Shown piece by piece: positions 19,013 to 26,481 of a stretch of 64,000 nt of DNA (its first letter is position 1; every line of letters starts with the position of its first letter). The DNA lies in NCBI RefSeq assembly GCF_037893185.1, contig NZ_CP140772.1:744001-808000 (forward strand). The letters run 5' to 3'. This DNA is from Chitinophaga sp. 180180018-3 (lineage in GTDB: Bacteria; Bacteroidota; Bacteroidia; Chitinophagales; Chitinophagaceae). Both the position numbers and the translations under genes were made by a program. The notes beneath the pieces were generated by a model. That model had not been told where the DNA came from, made no database searches, and saw only the letters and a program-made list of their open reading frames with translations.

Positions 19013-19759
19013 ATGCAACATTTTCGAATAGGGCTCATCGTTGCCCTGACCGTTCTGGCCGCCTGTGGTTCAGGGAGCCAGCAGCAGCAGAACGGCAAAG
19101 ACTCCCTGGTGGCCGTAAAACCTGCCACACCAGCAGGGTCCATCGGAGTAGCGGTATCAGGTCGCGAAAAAGATACCGGAAAAGTGACCATCACTTTCCA
19201 GTTAAAAGACCAGAAAAAAGAAAAAACGTTTGAGCAGTCGTTGTTGAAAGATGTGCCTGAATCTGATCTCTACAAGGTGTTGTGGAATGCGCCCAACAGT
19301 TGTTATATCGGGATCATGAAAGCCAATCACCAGCCACGTTATTACCACGCTTCGGTGAATGAAAAAAATGATCTGCAAATATTATGGGCTTCCACACCGC
19401 CTGCGACTATCTGGCAATATATGGAAAACACCATGGGCCTGGGCCGGGTGTCTGCTGCCGGAAATATTGTAGGGAAATATAAGAAGAACATCCAGTCAGG
19501 TAAGATCATTGCCGATTTCATCGCAGAGATACGCCCGCTGACGTCGGCCGACAGCCTCGAATTGTATGTGGAGTTTGGAGGATTGAGGAAAAGTATGTTC
19601 ATGGCGTTGCCGAAAGATACCAGGGCAACGATCCAGCCCACCGGCAAGGATGATCATGTGTATTTCTCCTTTATAAAAGATAACAAGGCAGAACCCATGA
19701 TAGATCTTGAAGTAGAAAACGGAAGGCTGCAGATCAAAACATTAAAACAAATTCAATAA
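19013..19759 (+). CDS. Putative lipoprotein of unknown function
   Basis: The frame opens at 18944, but the ATG at 19013 gives MQHFRIGLIVALTVLAACGSG, a lipoprotein signal with lipidation at C18, so a 248-residue precursor is preferred. The mature part is hydrophilic and looks beta-rich; a Gln/Ser linker follows the lipid cysteine. I do not recognise a family. It sits between the first SDR gene and the FAH hydrolase gene of the fucose row, all on one strand, so it may be co-transcribed, but nothing in the sequence links it to sugar use. Confidence 0.65.
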   Translation: MQHFRIGLIVALTVLAACGSGSQQQQNGKDSLVAVKPATPAGSIGVAVSGREKDTGKVTITFQLKDQKKEKTFEQSLLKDVPESDLYKVLWNAPNSCYIGIMKANHQPRYYHASVNEKNDLQILWASTPPATIWQYMENTMGLGRVSAAGNIVGKYKKNIQSGKIIADFIAEIRPLTSADSLELYVEFGGLRKSMFMALPKDTRATIQPTGKDDHVYFSFIKDNKAEPMIDLEVENGRLQIKTLKQIQ

Positions 19760-19779
19760 AGAACACAAAAAATATTGAT

Positions 19780-20631
19780 ATGAAACTGATAAGGTTCGGA
19801 TTACCGGGCGAAGAAAAACCGGGCGTTGTAACAGATGCAGGGATGTTTGACGTAAGTGCATTCGGAGAAGATTTTGGAGAGAAATTTTTTGAGACAGATG
19901 GCCTCGCACGTTTATCTGCCTGGTACACAGCCAATGCTGCTTCCTGTCCGCAGGTACCTGCCGGAACCCGCCTGGGATCTCCTATTCAGCGTCCTTCTAA
20001 AATTATCTGCATCGGTCTTAACTATGCCGATCACGCCCGTGAAACCAATGCAGCAATTCCGGTAGAACCTATCGTGTTTTTCAAAAGCACCTCTGCACTC
20101 GTTGGTCCGAACGACGATTTAGTGATTCCGCGTAACAGTCAGAAAACAGACTGGGAAGTGGAACTGGTGGTTGTAATCGGCAAGAAAACAACTTATGTGG
20201 AAGAAAAAGACGCGCTGGATTATGTAGCCGGTTACTGTTTGCACAACGACTACAGCGAGCGGGCATTCCAGATCGAAAGGGGCGGACAGTGGGTGAAAGG
20301 AAAGAGCTGTGACACATTTGCACCGCTGGGTCCCTGGCTGGCTACCAAAGATGAAATCGCCGATGTGAATAATCTTCGTTTATGGCTCACCGTTAATGGC
20401 CAGAAAATGCAGGATGGAAATACTTCCAACTTCATTTTCAACGTACCGTTTGTGGTGTCTTACCTGAGCCAGTTCATGACATTGCTCCCGGGCGATGTGA
20501 TCTCCACTGGTACACCAGCCGGAGTAGGACTGGGCATGAACCCGCAGGTATTCCTGAAACCGGGCGATGTAATTGAACTGGGCATCGATGGCCTGGGTAC
20601 TTCTAAACAAAAAGCTGTAGCCAGCAAATAA
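19780..20631 (+). CDS. FAH-family hydrolase, probable 2,4-diketo-3-deoxy-L-fuconate hydrolase
   Basis: This 283-residue protein belongs to the fumarylacetoacetate hydrolase superfamily. The C-terminal catalytic fold begins around IICIGLNYADHARE and contains the metal-ligand region DWEVELVVVIGKKT, the HNDYSERAFQ helix and the loop VISTGTPAGVGLGM. In the non-phosphorylative L-fucose pathway such an enzyme hydrolyses 2,4-diketo-3-deoxy-L-fuconate to pyruvate and L-lactate. The start at 19780 gives the usual MKLIRFG opening. Six nucleotides separate it from the mutarotase gene, so they are co-transcribed. Confidence 0.85.
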   Translation: MKLIRFGLPGEEKPGVVTDAGMFDVSAFGEDFGEKFFETDGLARLSAWYTANAASCPQVPAGTRLGSPIQRPSKIICIGLNYADHARETNAAIPVEPIVFFKSTSALVGPNDDLVIPRNSQKTDWEVELVVVIGKKTTYVEEKDALDYVAGYCLHNDYSERAFQIERGGQWVKGKSCDTFAPLGPWLATKDEIADVNNLRLWLTVNGQKMQDGNTSNFIFNVPFVVSYLSQFMTLLPGDVISTGTPAGVGLGMNPQVFLKPGDVIELGIDGLGTSKQKAVASK

Positions 20632-20637
20632 AGGATT

Positions 20638-20967
20638 ATGAAAAGATATTGTCTGGCGCTCGATCTGGTGGATGATCCGCAACTGATCAGCGAATACGAA
20701 GCACATCATCGCACCGTATCTGCTGAGATAAAGAAAAGCATTACCGATAGTGGCATTACGGTAATGGATATTTACCGTGCCGGTAACCGCTTGTTTATGA
20801 TCATGGAAGTAGACGATACTTTTTCATTTGAACGTAAAGCGGCTATGGATGCAGCTAACCCGGCCGTACAGGTTTGGGAAGGGCTGATGTGGAAATACCA
20901 GCAGGCATTGCCGGTAGCCAAAGAAGGGGAGAAGTGGATCATGATGGATCAGATCTTCGGATTATAA
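20638..20967 (+). CDS. RhaM-family L-fucose/L-rhamnose mutarotase
   Basis: This 109-residue protein has the RhaM (DUF718) pattern: MKRYCLALDLVDD at the start, EYEAHHRTV, the MDIYRAGNRLFMIMEVDD strand block, and the VQVWEGLMWKYQ helix with conserved tryptophans. Members interconvert sugar anomers so that the correct form enters catabolism. Its place in a fucose gene row indicates L-fucose as substrate, although the family name comes from rhamnose. It is followed by a terminator-like hairpin 7 nt after the stop. Confidence 0.87.
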   Translation: MKRYCLALDLVDDPQLISEYEAHHRTVSAEIKKSITDSGITVMDIYRAGNRLFMIMEVDDTFSFERKAAMDAANPAVQVWEGLMWKYQQALPVAKEGEKWIMMDQIFGL

Positions 20968-20974
20968 GATAATG

Positions 20975-21007
20975 GGATACCGTTGCTGCGGCAGCGGTAT
21001 CCTTTTT
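20975..21007 (+). terminator. Terminator-like hairpin inside the fucose gene row
   Basis: An 11-bp stem with one G-T pair (20975-20985 with 20992-21002) and a 6-nt loop is followed at once by five Ts (21003-21007). It lies between the mutarotase and lactonase genes and could end or attenuate transcription. Confidence 0.75.
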
Positions 21008-21018
21008 AAAAAATACAC

Positions 21019-21846
21019 ATGGTTATTGACGCACACCAACATTTCTGGCAGTATCAGCCGGTACGCGATGCATGGATAGATGAATCCATGCAGGTGATCC
21101 GGCGCGACTTTTACCCGGAAGATCTTGCGCCCGTACTGGAGGCAAATGGTGTACATGGCTGCGTGGCAGTGCAGGCAGATCAATCAGCAGAAGAAACAGC
21201 TTTCCTGCTGTCGCTCGCTGAGCAGCATAGCTTCATCAGGGGAGTGGTAGGATGGATCGATTTCCGGGCTGATGATATCAGCCGGCAACTGGAGCAGTAT
21301 GTGGGGCATCCGAAACTGAAAGGATTCCGGCATATTGTACAGGCAGAACCGGATAACCGGTTCCTGTTGGGAAGCAACTTTTGCAGAGGTATTGGGGAGT
21401 TGTCGAAACATGGATTTACTTATGATATTCTCGTATATCCGAAACAGTTAGCAGCTGTAGAGGAGTTTGTACAAAAGTTTCCCGATCAGGCACTGATCAT
21501 TGATCACCTGGCCAAACCACTGATCAAAGCAGGGGAGCTGAACGAATGGGCAGCGCATATGCGTCGTATTGCCCAGGCGCCGCATGTGTATTGCAAGCTG
21601 AGTGGCCTGGTAACGGAAGCCGACTGGCAACAATGGGAGCCGGCATATTTTCAGCCTTACCTGGAAGTAGCGCTGGAGGCCTTTGGCCCTGGCCGCCTCG
21701 TATACGGATCCGACTGGCCGGTATGCCTGCTGGCCGCTGAATACAACGAAGTCAAAGGATTGATAACAGATTTTATCAGCCATTTATCGATAACAGAACA
21801 GGAACAAATAATGGGAGGGAATGCCCGCTCATTCTATCATCTATAA
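21019..21846 (+). CDS. Amidohydrolase, probable L-fuconolactonase
   Basis: This 275-residue COG3618-type amidohydrolase begins VIDAHQHFWQY, the HxH metal motif of the family, and has the C-terminal aspartate in YGSDWPVCLL. In the fucose pathway the lactonase opens L-fucono-lactone to L-fuconate. Neighbours are a mutarotase, two SDRs, an FAH hydrolase and FucP, which supports this role over the related dipyrone or aminocarboxymuconate enzymes. The start lies 12 nt after the T-run of the upstream terminator-like hairpin, so any separate promoter would have to overlap it. Confidence 0.85.
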   Translation: MVIDAHQHFWQYQPVRDAWIDESMQVIRRDFYPEDLAPVLEANGVHGCVAVQADQSAEETAFLLSLAEQHSFIRGVVGWIDFRADDISRQLEQYVGHPKLKGFRHIVQAEPDNRFLLGSNFCRGIGELSKHGFTYDILVYPKQLAAVEEFVQKFPDQALIIDHLAKPLIKAGELNEWAAHMRRIAQAPHVYCKLSGLVTEADWQQWEPAYFQPYLEVALEAFGPGRLVYGSDWPVCLLAAEYNEVKGLITDFISHLSITEQEQIMGGNARSFYHL

Positions 21847-21867
21847 AAAATCAACATCATACAAACT

Positions 21868-22650
21868 ATGGATTTAGGATTACAGGAGAAAGTGATTATT
21901 GTTACCGGAGGAGCCAAGGGCATCGGTGAAGCCATTTCAAAACTGGTGGCAGCCGAAGGTGGCATTGCAGTGATTGCAGGCAGAAGTACAGCCGACAACG
22001 AAAAAACAGTAAACGAAATTATTGCGGCTGGTGGAAAAGCAATGGCTATAACCGCTGAACTGGGACACGTAGAGGATTGCAGGAAAGTAATTACCGAAAC
22101 CGTAGCAAAATATGGTAAAATAGACGGATTGGTGAACAATGCCGGCGCCAACGATGGCGTTGGACTGGAAAATGGCAGCCCCGAAAGGTTTATGCAATCA
22201 CTGCAGCATAACCTGTCGCACTACTACAACCTGGCTCATTTTGCCCTGCCTTACCTGAAAACAACGAAAGGAAATATTGTGAATATCGGCTCCAAAGTGG
22301 CTACTACCGGTCAGGGAAACACCAGTGGCTATGCAGCGTCGAAAGGCGCTATCAATGCGCTCACCCGTGAATGGGCTGTGGAAATGCTGCCTTACTCCAT
22401 CCGTGTGAATACTGTAATTCCCGCTGAAGTATGGACACCACTGTACGAAACATGGATCAATTCACTGCCTAACCCACAGGAGAAACTGGCTTCCATCACT
22501 TCGAAAATTCCTTTTGAAAAAAGGATGACCACTTCAGCAGAAATCGCCAATACAACGGTGTTCCTGCTGTCGGCCCGTTCCTCACATACTACAGGGCAAA
22601 TCCTGTACGTAGACGGTGGTTATACACATCTGGACAGATCCATCAGCTAA
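21868..22650 (+). CDS. SDR oxidoreductase, probable L-fucose dehydrogenase
   Basis: This 260-residue short-chain dehydrogenase has TGGAKGIGEAI for cofactor binding, the NNAGA motif, and the catalytic set NIGSK...YAASKGA with Ser, Tyr and Lys in place. It differs clearly from the first SDR of the row. The GRST sequence after the second strand suggests NADP(H) preference because a basic Arg replaces the usual acidic residue. By gene order (lactonase before, FucP after) it is the likely L-fucose 1-dehydrogenase that makes the lactone. The start is 21 nt after the lactonase stop. Confidence 0.8.
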   Translation: MDLGLQEKVIIVTGGAKGIGEAISKLVAAEGGIAVIAGRSTADNEKTVNEIIAAGGKAMAITAELGHVEDCRKVITETVAKYGKIDGLVNNAGANDGVGLENGSPERFMQSLQHNLSHYYNLAHFALPYLKTTKGNIVNIGSKVATTGQGNTSGYAASKGAINALTREWAVEMLPYSIRVNTVIPAEVWTPLYETWINSLPNPQEKLASITSKIPFEKRMTTSAEIANTTVFLLSARSSHTTGQILYVDGGYTHLDRSIS

Positions 22651-22699
22651 GCACTAGTTACTTAATATTCATTTTACCTGAAACATTAATTTCATCGTT

Positions 22700-24004
22700 A
22701 TGGCTGGAGGCGCAATAAGCAGTTCTACCTATACCAGTAGTAAGGATACAGGGGCCAAACCAGGTAGCTACCTGTTCCCGTTTATCCTGGTGACCAGTTT
22801 GTTTTTTCTCTGGGCACTTATCCACAATCTGAGTCCTGTATTGATTCCGCACCTGAAAAAGGCCTGCCAGCTTACGGATTTGCAATCTTCATTGATTGAT
22901 TCGGCGGTATTTGCCGCCTATTTCCTGATGGCATTGCCTGCCGGCGCCGTGATGCGCAAGTTTGGGTATAAGACGGGTATCATCTTCGGGTTGTGCCTTT
23001 ATGCAATAGGGGCTTTCCTGTTTATACCGGCAGCCAACAGCCGGGAATATATTGCGTTCCTCGGAGCGCTGTTTGTGATAGCGAGTGGATTAACATTTTT
23101 GGAGACAGCGGCCAACCCGTATGTGACTATACTTGGGGCGCCGGAAACAGCTACCACGCGTCTTAACCTGGCTCAATCATTTAACGGGATCGGAGCCGTG
23201 CTGGGCCCCGTACTTGGTGCGAAGTTCATCCTTTCCGGTACTGAGCTCACCAAAGCCCAGATGGACGCGATGTCGCCCGCACAGATGCAGCAATACCTTT
23301 CTGCTGAAGCGGGAACCGTGAAAGTGCCTTATATCATCATTGGGTTAGTGGTGTTGTTCATTGCCCTGCTGTTTGTATTCACCAGGATGCCGGATGTGCA
23401 GGAAGTGGAAGATAAATCCATCGATACCAGTAAAAGCAACGGTAGTATTTTCAGGCATAAACACCTGATCGCGGCGGTAGTGGCCCAGTTCTTTTACATC
23501 GGTGCGCAGGTGGGGGTAAACGCCTTCTTTATCCGGTTCGCCAGGTTTTCAGCAGGTATTCCTGAGAAAGAGGCAGCTAATCTTTTGGGAGCAGTTGCCG
23601 GATTAGGCTTTATGATAGGCCGCTTCTTCGGTACCTTCCTGATGAGCAGGGTAAAACCGCAGGTATTGCTGACTATCTACGGCATTATCAATGTGGCATT
23701 GATACTGATTGCTATGGTAACGAAAGGCTATGTGGCTATCGGCGCAGTATTGCTGGTGCCCTTCTTTATGTCGATCATGTTCCCGACTATCTTCTCACTC
23801 GGTATACGCGGGCTTGGAAAAGATACTAAGTTTGGTTCTTCCCTGCTGATCATGTCTATCGTAGGAGGGGCTGTTTGCCCGCCTTTAATGGGCCTGATCT
23901 CCGACGCTTCCAATATTCAGATGGCGTATGTTATTCCGCTGATATGCTTTGCCGTAGTGGTTTGGTTCGGCGCGAAGGGATATAAGCTGGATGCGGCTTC
24001 CTGA
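22700..24004 (+). CDS. fucP: L-fucose:H+ symporter
   Basis: This 434-residue MFS transporter has about twelve membrane spans and the FucP-type features FFLWALIHNLSPVLIPHLKKA in span 1, GLTFLETAANPYVTILG in span 4 and NLAQSFNGIGAVLGPVLGA in span 5. The conserved acidic residue in FLETAANPY is the kind used for proton coupling in E. coli FucP. It imports L-fucose across the inner membrane and is the last gene in the fucose row, 49 nt after the dehydrogenase gene. Related glucose/galactose permeases share the fold; context supports fucose. Confidence 0.9.
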   Translation: MAGGAISSSTYTSSKDTGAKPGSYLFPFILVTSLFFLWALIHNLSPVLIPHLKKACQLTDLQSSLIDSAVFAAYFLMALPAGAVMRKFGYKTGIIFGLCLYAIGAFLFIPAANSREYIAFLGALFVIASGLTFLETAANPYVTILGAPETATTRLNLAQSFNGIGAVLGPVLGAKFILSGTELTKAQMDAMSPAQMQQYLSAEAGTVKVPYIIIGLVVLFIALLFVFTRMPDVQEVEDKSIDTSKSNGSIFRHKHLIAAVVAQFFYIGAQVGVNAFFIRFARFSAGIPEKEAANLLGAVAGLGFMIGRFFGTFLMSRVKPQVLLTIYGIINVALILIAMVTKGYVAIGAVLLVPFFMSIMFPTIFSLGIRGLGKDTKFGSSLLIMSIVGGAVCPPLMGLISDASNIQMAYVIPLICFAVVVWFGAKGYKLDAAS

Positions 24005-24031
24005 GGCTGAACACGTTCTTTTAATACTTTT

Positions 24032-24088
24032 ATCCGCAAAATCATTGTAACTTCCTTACACAAATGAGGATACCATGATTTTGCGGAT
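24032..24088 (+). promoter_or_regulatory. Hairpin sequestering the mbnP start codon, with mini-ORF
   Basis: A 14-bp perfect inverted repeat (24032-24045 with 24075-24088) holds the mbnP ATG (24075-24077) as the first paired bases of its 3' arm. A second 5-bp hairpin (24046-24050 with 24056-24060) stacks in the loop. The remaining loop contains a four-codon ORF, ATG AGG ATA CCA TGA (24064-24078), whose stop overlaps the mbnP start as ATGA. A T-run follows the stem, so it could also be the fucP terminator. Confidence 0.65.
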
Positions 24089-24827
24089 TTTTATTTCCTG
24101 TGCCTGCTGGTTCCTGGTTATCAACACCCTCTCTGCCCAGGAGTATGCCGGTAAACCCTTTTCCTCCCTGTTGTTGTCCGTAAAGCACCAGGTTGGGCAT
24201 CAGCCGTTGGTAAGGAACCAGTTGACCTATACGAATCCTTCGGGAGAAGAGTTTACGATTAGCCGTTTCCGTTATTTCCTCAGCAATTTTTCACTGGAAA
24301 CTGTCAACGGAACGAGTGTTGCGCTGCCAGCAGCTTATTTTCTGGTAGATGAGGCGGTGCCTGATTCAAAGCGGATCAGGCTCGACAGCATTCCGGAGGG
24401 GCAGTACCGGAGTATCCGTTTTCTGCTGGGGGTAGATAGTGCAAGGAACACGAGTGGTGTTCAATCCGGGGCGCTTGCGGTGGAATCAGGCATGTTCTGG
24501 ACCTGGAACAGTGGTTATATCATGGCGCAGCTGGAGGGACATGCAGCAGCCGCTAAATCGCTGCTGAAAGAGTTTGTATTTCATGTGGGCGGATACCGTC
24601 AGAAAGATCAGGTACTCAGATATATCACACTGCAGTTTTCACAGCCGCTGACGATAAGCGCCGGAAAGCAGCCACAGATAAACATGGCAGCAGATGTGGA
24701 AAAGTGGTTCCTGCCGGATACCATTAGTTTTAAAGAGGTATCGGTGATCATGGCTCCGGGCATTTATGCAAAAAAGGTTGCCGCAAATTATCAGCATATG
24801 TTTTCTATCACCGGTATTGATCATTAA
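24075..24827 (+). CDS. MbnP-like exported copper-binding protein
   Basis: This 250-residue protein has a signal peptide (MILRIFISCACWFLVINTLSA, cleavage near AQ) and the MbnP pattern: a Thr/Ser-rich RFRYFLSNFSLE block, DSIPEGQYRSIRFLLGVDSARN, and FWTWNSGYIMAQLEG with W142 and W144. In characterised MbnP proteins a conserved tryptophan is oxidised to kynurenine by the partner MbnH and the modified protein binds copper in the periplasm. The partner-type gene follows 3 nt later. No methanobactin genes are present, as in many genomes with stand-alone pairs. The start codon lies inside a hairpin (24032-24088). Confidence 0.8.
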   Translation: MILRIFISCACWFLVINTLSAQEYAGKPFSSLLLSVKHQVGHQPLVRNQLTYTNPSGEEFTISRFRYFLSNFSLETVNGTSVALPAAYFLVDEAVPDSKRIRLDSIPEGQYRSIRFLLGVDSARNTSGVQSGALAVESGMFWTWNSGYIMAQLEGHAAAAKSLLKEFVFHVGGYRQKDQVLRYITLQFSQPLTISAGKQPQINMAADVEKWFLPDTISFKEVSVIMAPGIYAKKVAANYQHMFSITGIDH

Positions 24828-24830
24828 TAC

Positions 24831-25889
24831 ATGCAATACAAGGCCATATATATTGTAGGTACTTTCTGCCTGTTGCTGTTGCTGGTACAGGCCGGCGCCA
24901 GCAAGATAGTGGAGAGAGGCCCTGAGCCGCTTGCGTTACAGCTGCCGCCGCATTTTCCCAAACCAGTGTATGATTTCTCGAAAAATCCGCTTACTAAACA
25001 GGGAGTGGAACTGGGGCGGTTTATGTTCTATGATTACCGGTTGTCGAAAGACAGCACCGTATCCTGTGGATTTTGCCATCAGCAGTTTGCTGCATTCGGG
25101 CATTTCGATCATCCGCTGGCGCATGGCGTGGAAGGGAACCAGGGCAACCGTTCGGTGCCTGTACTGTTCAACATGATTTGGCAAAGGAGCTTCATGTGGG
25201 ATGGAGGAGTGAATCACCTGGAGATACAACCACTTACACCATTAACAGATCCCCGTGAAATGGGAATGGACCTGAAAACACTGCTCCGGAATATGCAGGC
25301 GGATGCCCGCTACCAGCGCATGTTTAAAGCTGCTTTCGGAACACCCGAAGTCACCAGCGAGCGTATGTTCAAGGCTTTTGCGCAGTTTATAGCCACCATG
25401 ATATCGGCCGGATCAAAATATGATAGTGTGATGCTGAAGCTGCCGGGGGCCGCTTTTACAGCCGAAGAGGAAGCTGGCTATGCTATATTCAGGGAAAAAT
25501 GTGCTGCCTGTCATAAAGAACCTTTGTTCACAGACCTGAGTTACAGAAGTAACGGATTACCTTATCTGTCTGCTTTAAATGATATAGGAAGAATGAAAAT
25601 CACCGGCAATACCGATGATAATTTGCGGTTTAAAGTACCGTCGCTCCGCAATATCCTGAAGAGCTCTCCGTATATGCACGACGGCCGTTTCTTTGATATT
25701 TTTCAGGTATTTGATTTCTATGATCACGGCATACAGGTAACTCCTACCACTGATCCGCTGGTGCGAAATGGCATTCGTTTATCAGAAACAGAAAAAAGGA
25801 GATTATATTTTTTCCTGAACACTTTAACGGATTATTCTTTTCTGGGCAACAAACAACTTAGTGAGGTGAGAATAGCTGCCAGCTACTAG
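24831..25889 (+). CDS. MbnH-like di-heme cytochrome c peroxidase family protein
   Basis: This 352-residue protein has an N-terminal signal or anchor (about 6-24) and two c-type heme sites, CGFCH at 79-83 and CAACH at 224-228, arranged as in CcpA/MauG/MbnH enzymes. MbnH uses a bis-Fe(IV)-type state to oxidise a tryptophan of MbnP; the 3-nt gap to mbnP supports that partnership over peroxide detoxification. Conserved phrases include NRSVPVLFNMIWQ and KVPSLRNILKSSPYMHDGRF. The last residues (IAASY) and the TAG stop are encoded inside a family B heptad array. Confidence 0.87.
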   Translation: MQYKAIYIVGTFCLLLLLVQAGASKIVERGPEPLALQLPPHFPKPVYDFSKNPLTKQGVELGRFMFYDYRLSKDSTVSCGFCHQQFAAFGHFDHPLAHGVEGNQGNRSVPVLFNMIWQRSFMWDGGVNHLEIQPLTPLTDPREMGMDLKTLLRNMQADARYQRMFKAAFGTPEVTSERMFKAFAQFIATMISAGSKYDSVMLKLPGAAFTAEEEAGYAIFREKCAACHKEPLFTDLSYRSNGLPYLSALNDIGRMKITGNTDDNLRFKVPSLRNILKSSPYMHDGRFFDIFQVFDFYDHGIQVTPTTDPLVRNGIRLSETEKRRLYFFLNTLTDYSFLGNKQLSEVRIAASY

Positions 25890-25914
25890 CGGTTAGCCGC
25901 CAGCAGCTATTCTC
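25868..25914. terminator. Convergent terminator built from heptad repeat
   Basis: A 12-bp perfect inverted repeat (25868-25879 with 25903-25914), extendable by one pair outward, spans the end of mbnH and approaches the stop of the convergent tag gene. It lacks a long T-run but is placed where both transcripts should end. Confidence 0.5.
25873..25914 (+). repeat. Family B heptad array, copy 3 (mbnH / tag junction)
   Basis: Six consecutive 7-mers, beginning TAGCTGC and including TAGCGGT, TAGCCGC and CAGCAGC, overlap the final codons and TAG stop of mbnH and end 3 nt before the tag stop. Confidence 0.75.
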
Positions 25915-25917
25915 AGG

Positions 25918-26481
25918 CTACTTCTTCCAGCATCCTTCCATATGATCATCCACCATGCCGGTAGCCTGCATATAAGCGTAACAGATAGTGGAGCCAACGA
26001 ACTTAAACCCGCGTTTGAGCAGGTCTTTGCTCATGGCATCGGAGATCGCTGTTTTGGCAGGAACCTGCTTCATATCTTTGTAATGATTAATAATGGGCCT
26101 ATGCTGTACGAACGACCAGATGTATTGGTCGAACGAACCGAACTCTTTCTGCACAGCGAGAAATGCTTTGGCATTACCTATCGTCGCATTTATCTTCAGG
26201 CGATTACGGATAATGCCTTCATTCTGCATTAATGCTTCTATTTTTTTCTCGTCGTACTTCGCAATTTTTTTTGCATCCCAGTTATCGAATGCTTTGCGGT
26301 AGTTCTCCCGTTTGGTGAGCACGGTATACCAGCTAAGGCCGGCCTGTGCGCCTTCCAGGCACAGCATTTCAAAGAGATGTTTATCGTCATGATTGGGAGT
26401 ACCCCATTCATGGTCGTGATAATCCTGATAGAGTTTATCTTTCTCTGACCAGCTACATCTTACTTTTTCTTTAGTTCCCAT
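25918..26481 (-). CDS. tag: DNA-3-methyladenine glycosylase I
   Basis: This 187-residue base-excision repair enzyme removes 3-methyladenine from alkylated DNA. The N-terminus RCSWSEKDKLYQDYHDHEWG is the Tag signature, with the conserved catalytic-pocket Glu and Trp in HEWG, followed by FEMLCLEGAQAGLSWYTVLTKRENYRKAF. The conserved zinc-site region near the C-terminus (KFVGSTICYAYMQATGMVDDH) is intact. Its start overlaps the end of the upstream DUF4954 gene by 22 nt, so the two are translationally coupled. Confidence 0.95.
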   Translation of the reverse strand: MGTKEKVRCSWSEKDKLYQDYHDHEWGTPNHDDKHLFEMLCLEGAQAGLSWYTVLTKRENYRKAFDNWDAKKIAKYDEKKIEALMQNEGIIRNRLKINATIGNAKAFLAVQKEFGSFDQYIWSFVQHRPIINHYKDMKQVPAKTAISDAMSKDLLKRGFKFVGSTICYAYMQATGMVDDHMEGCWKK

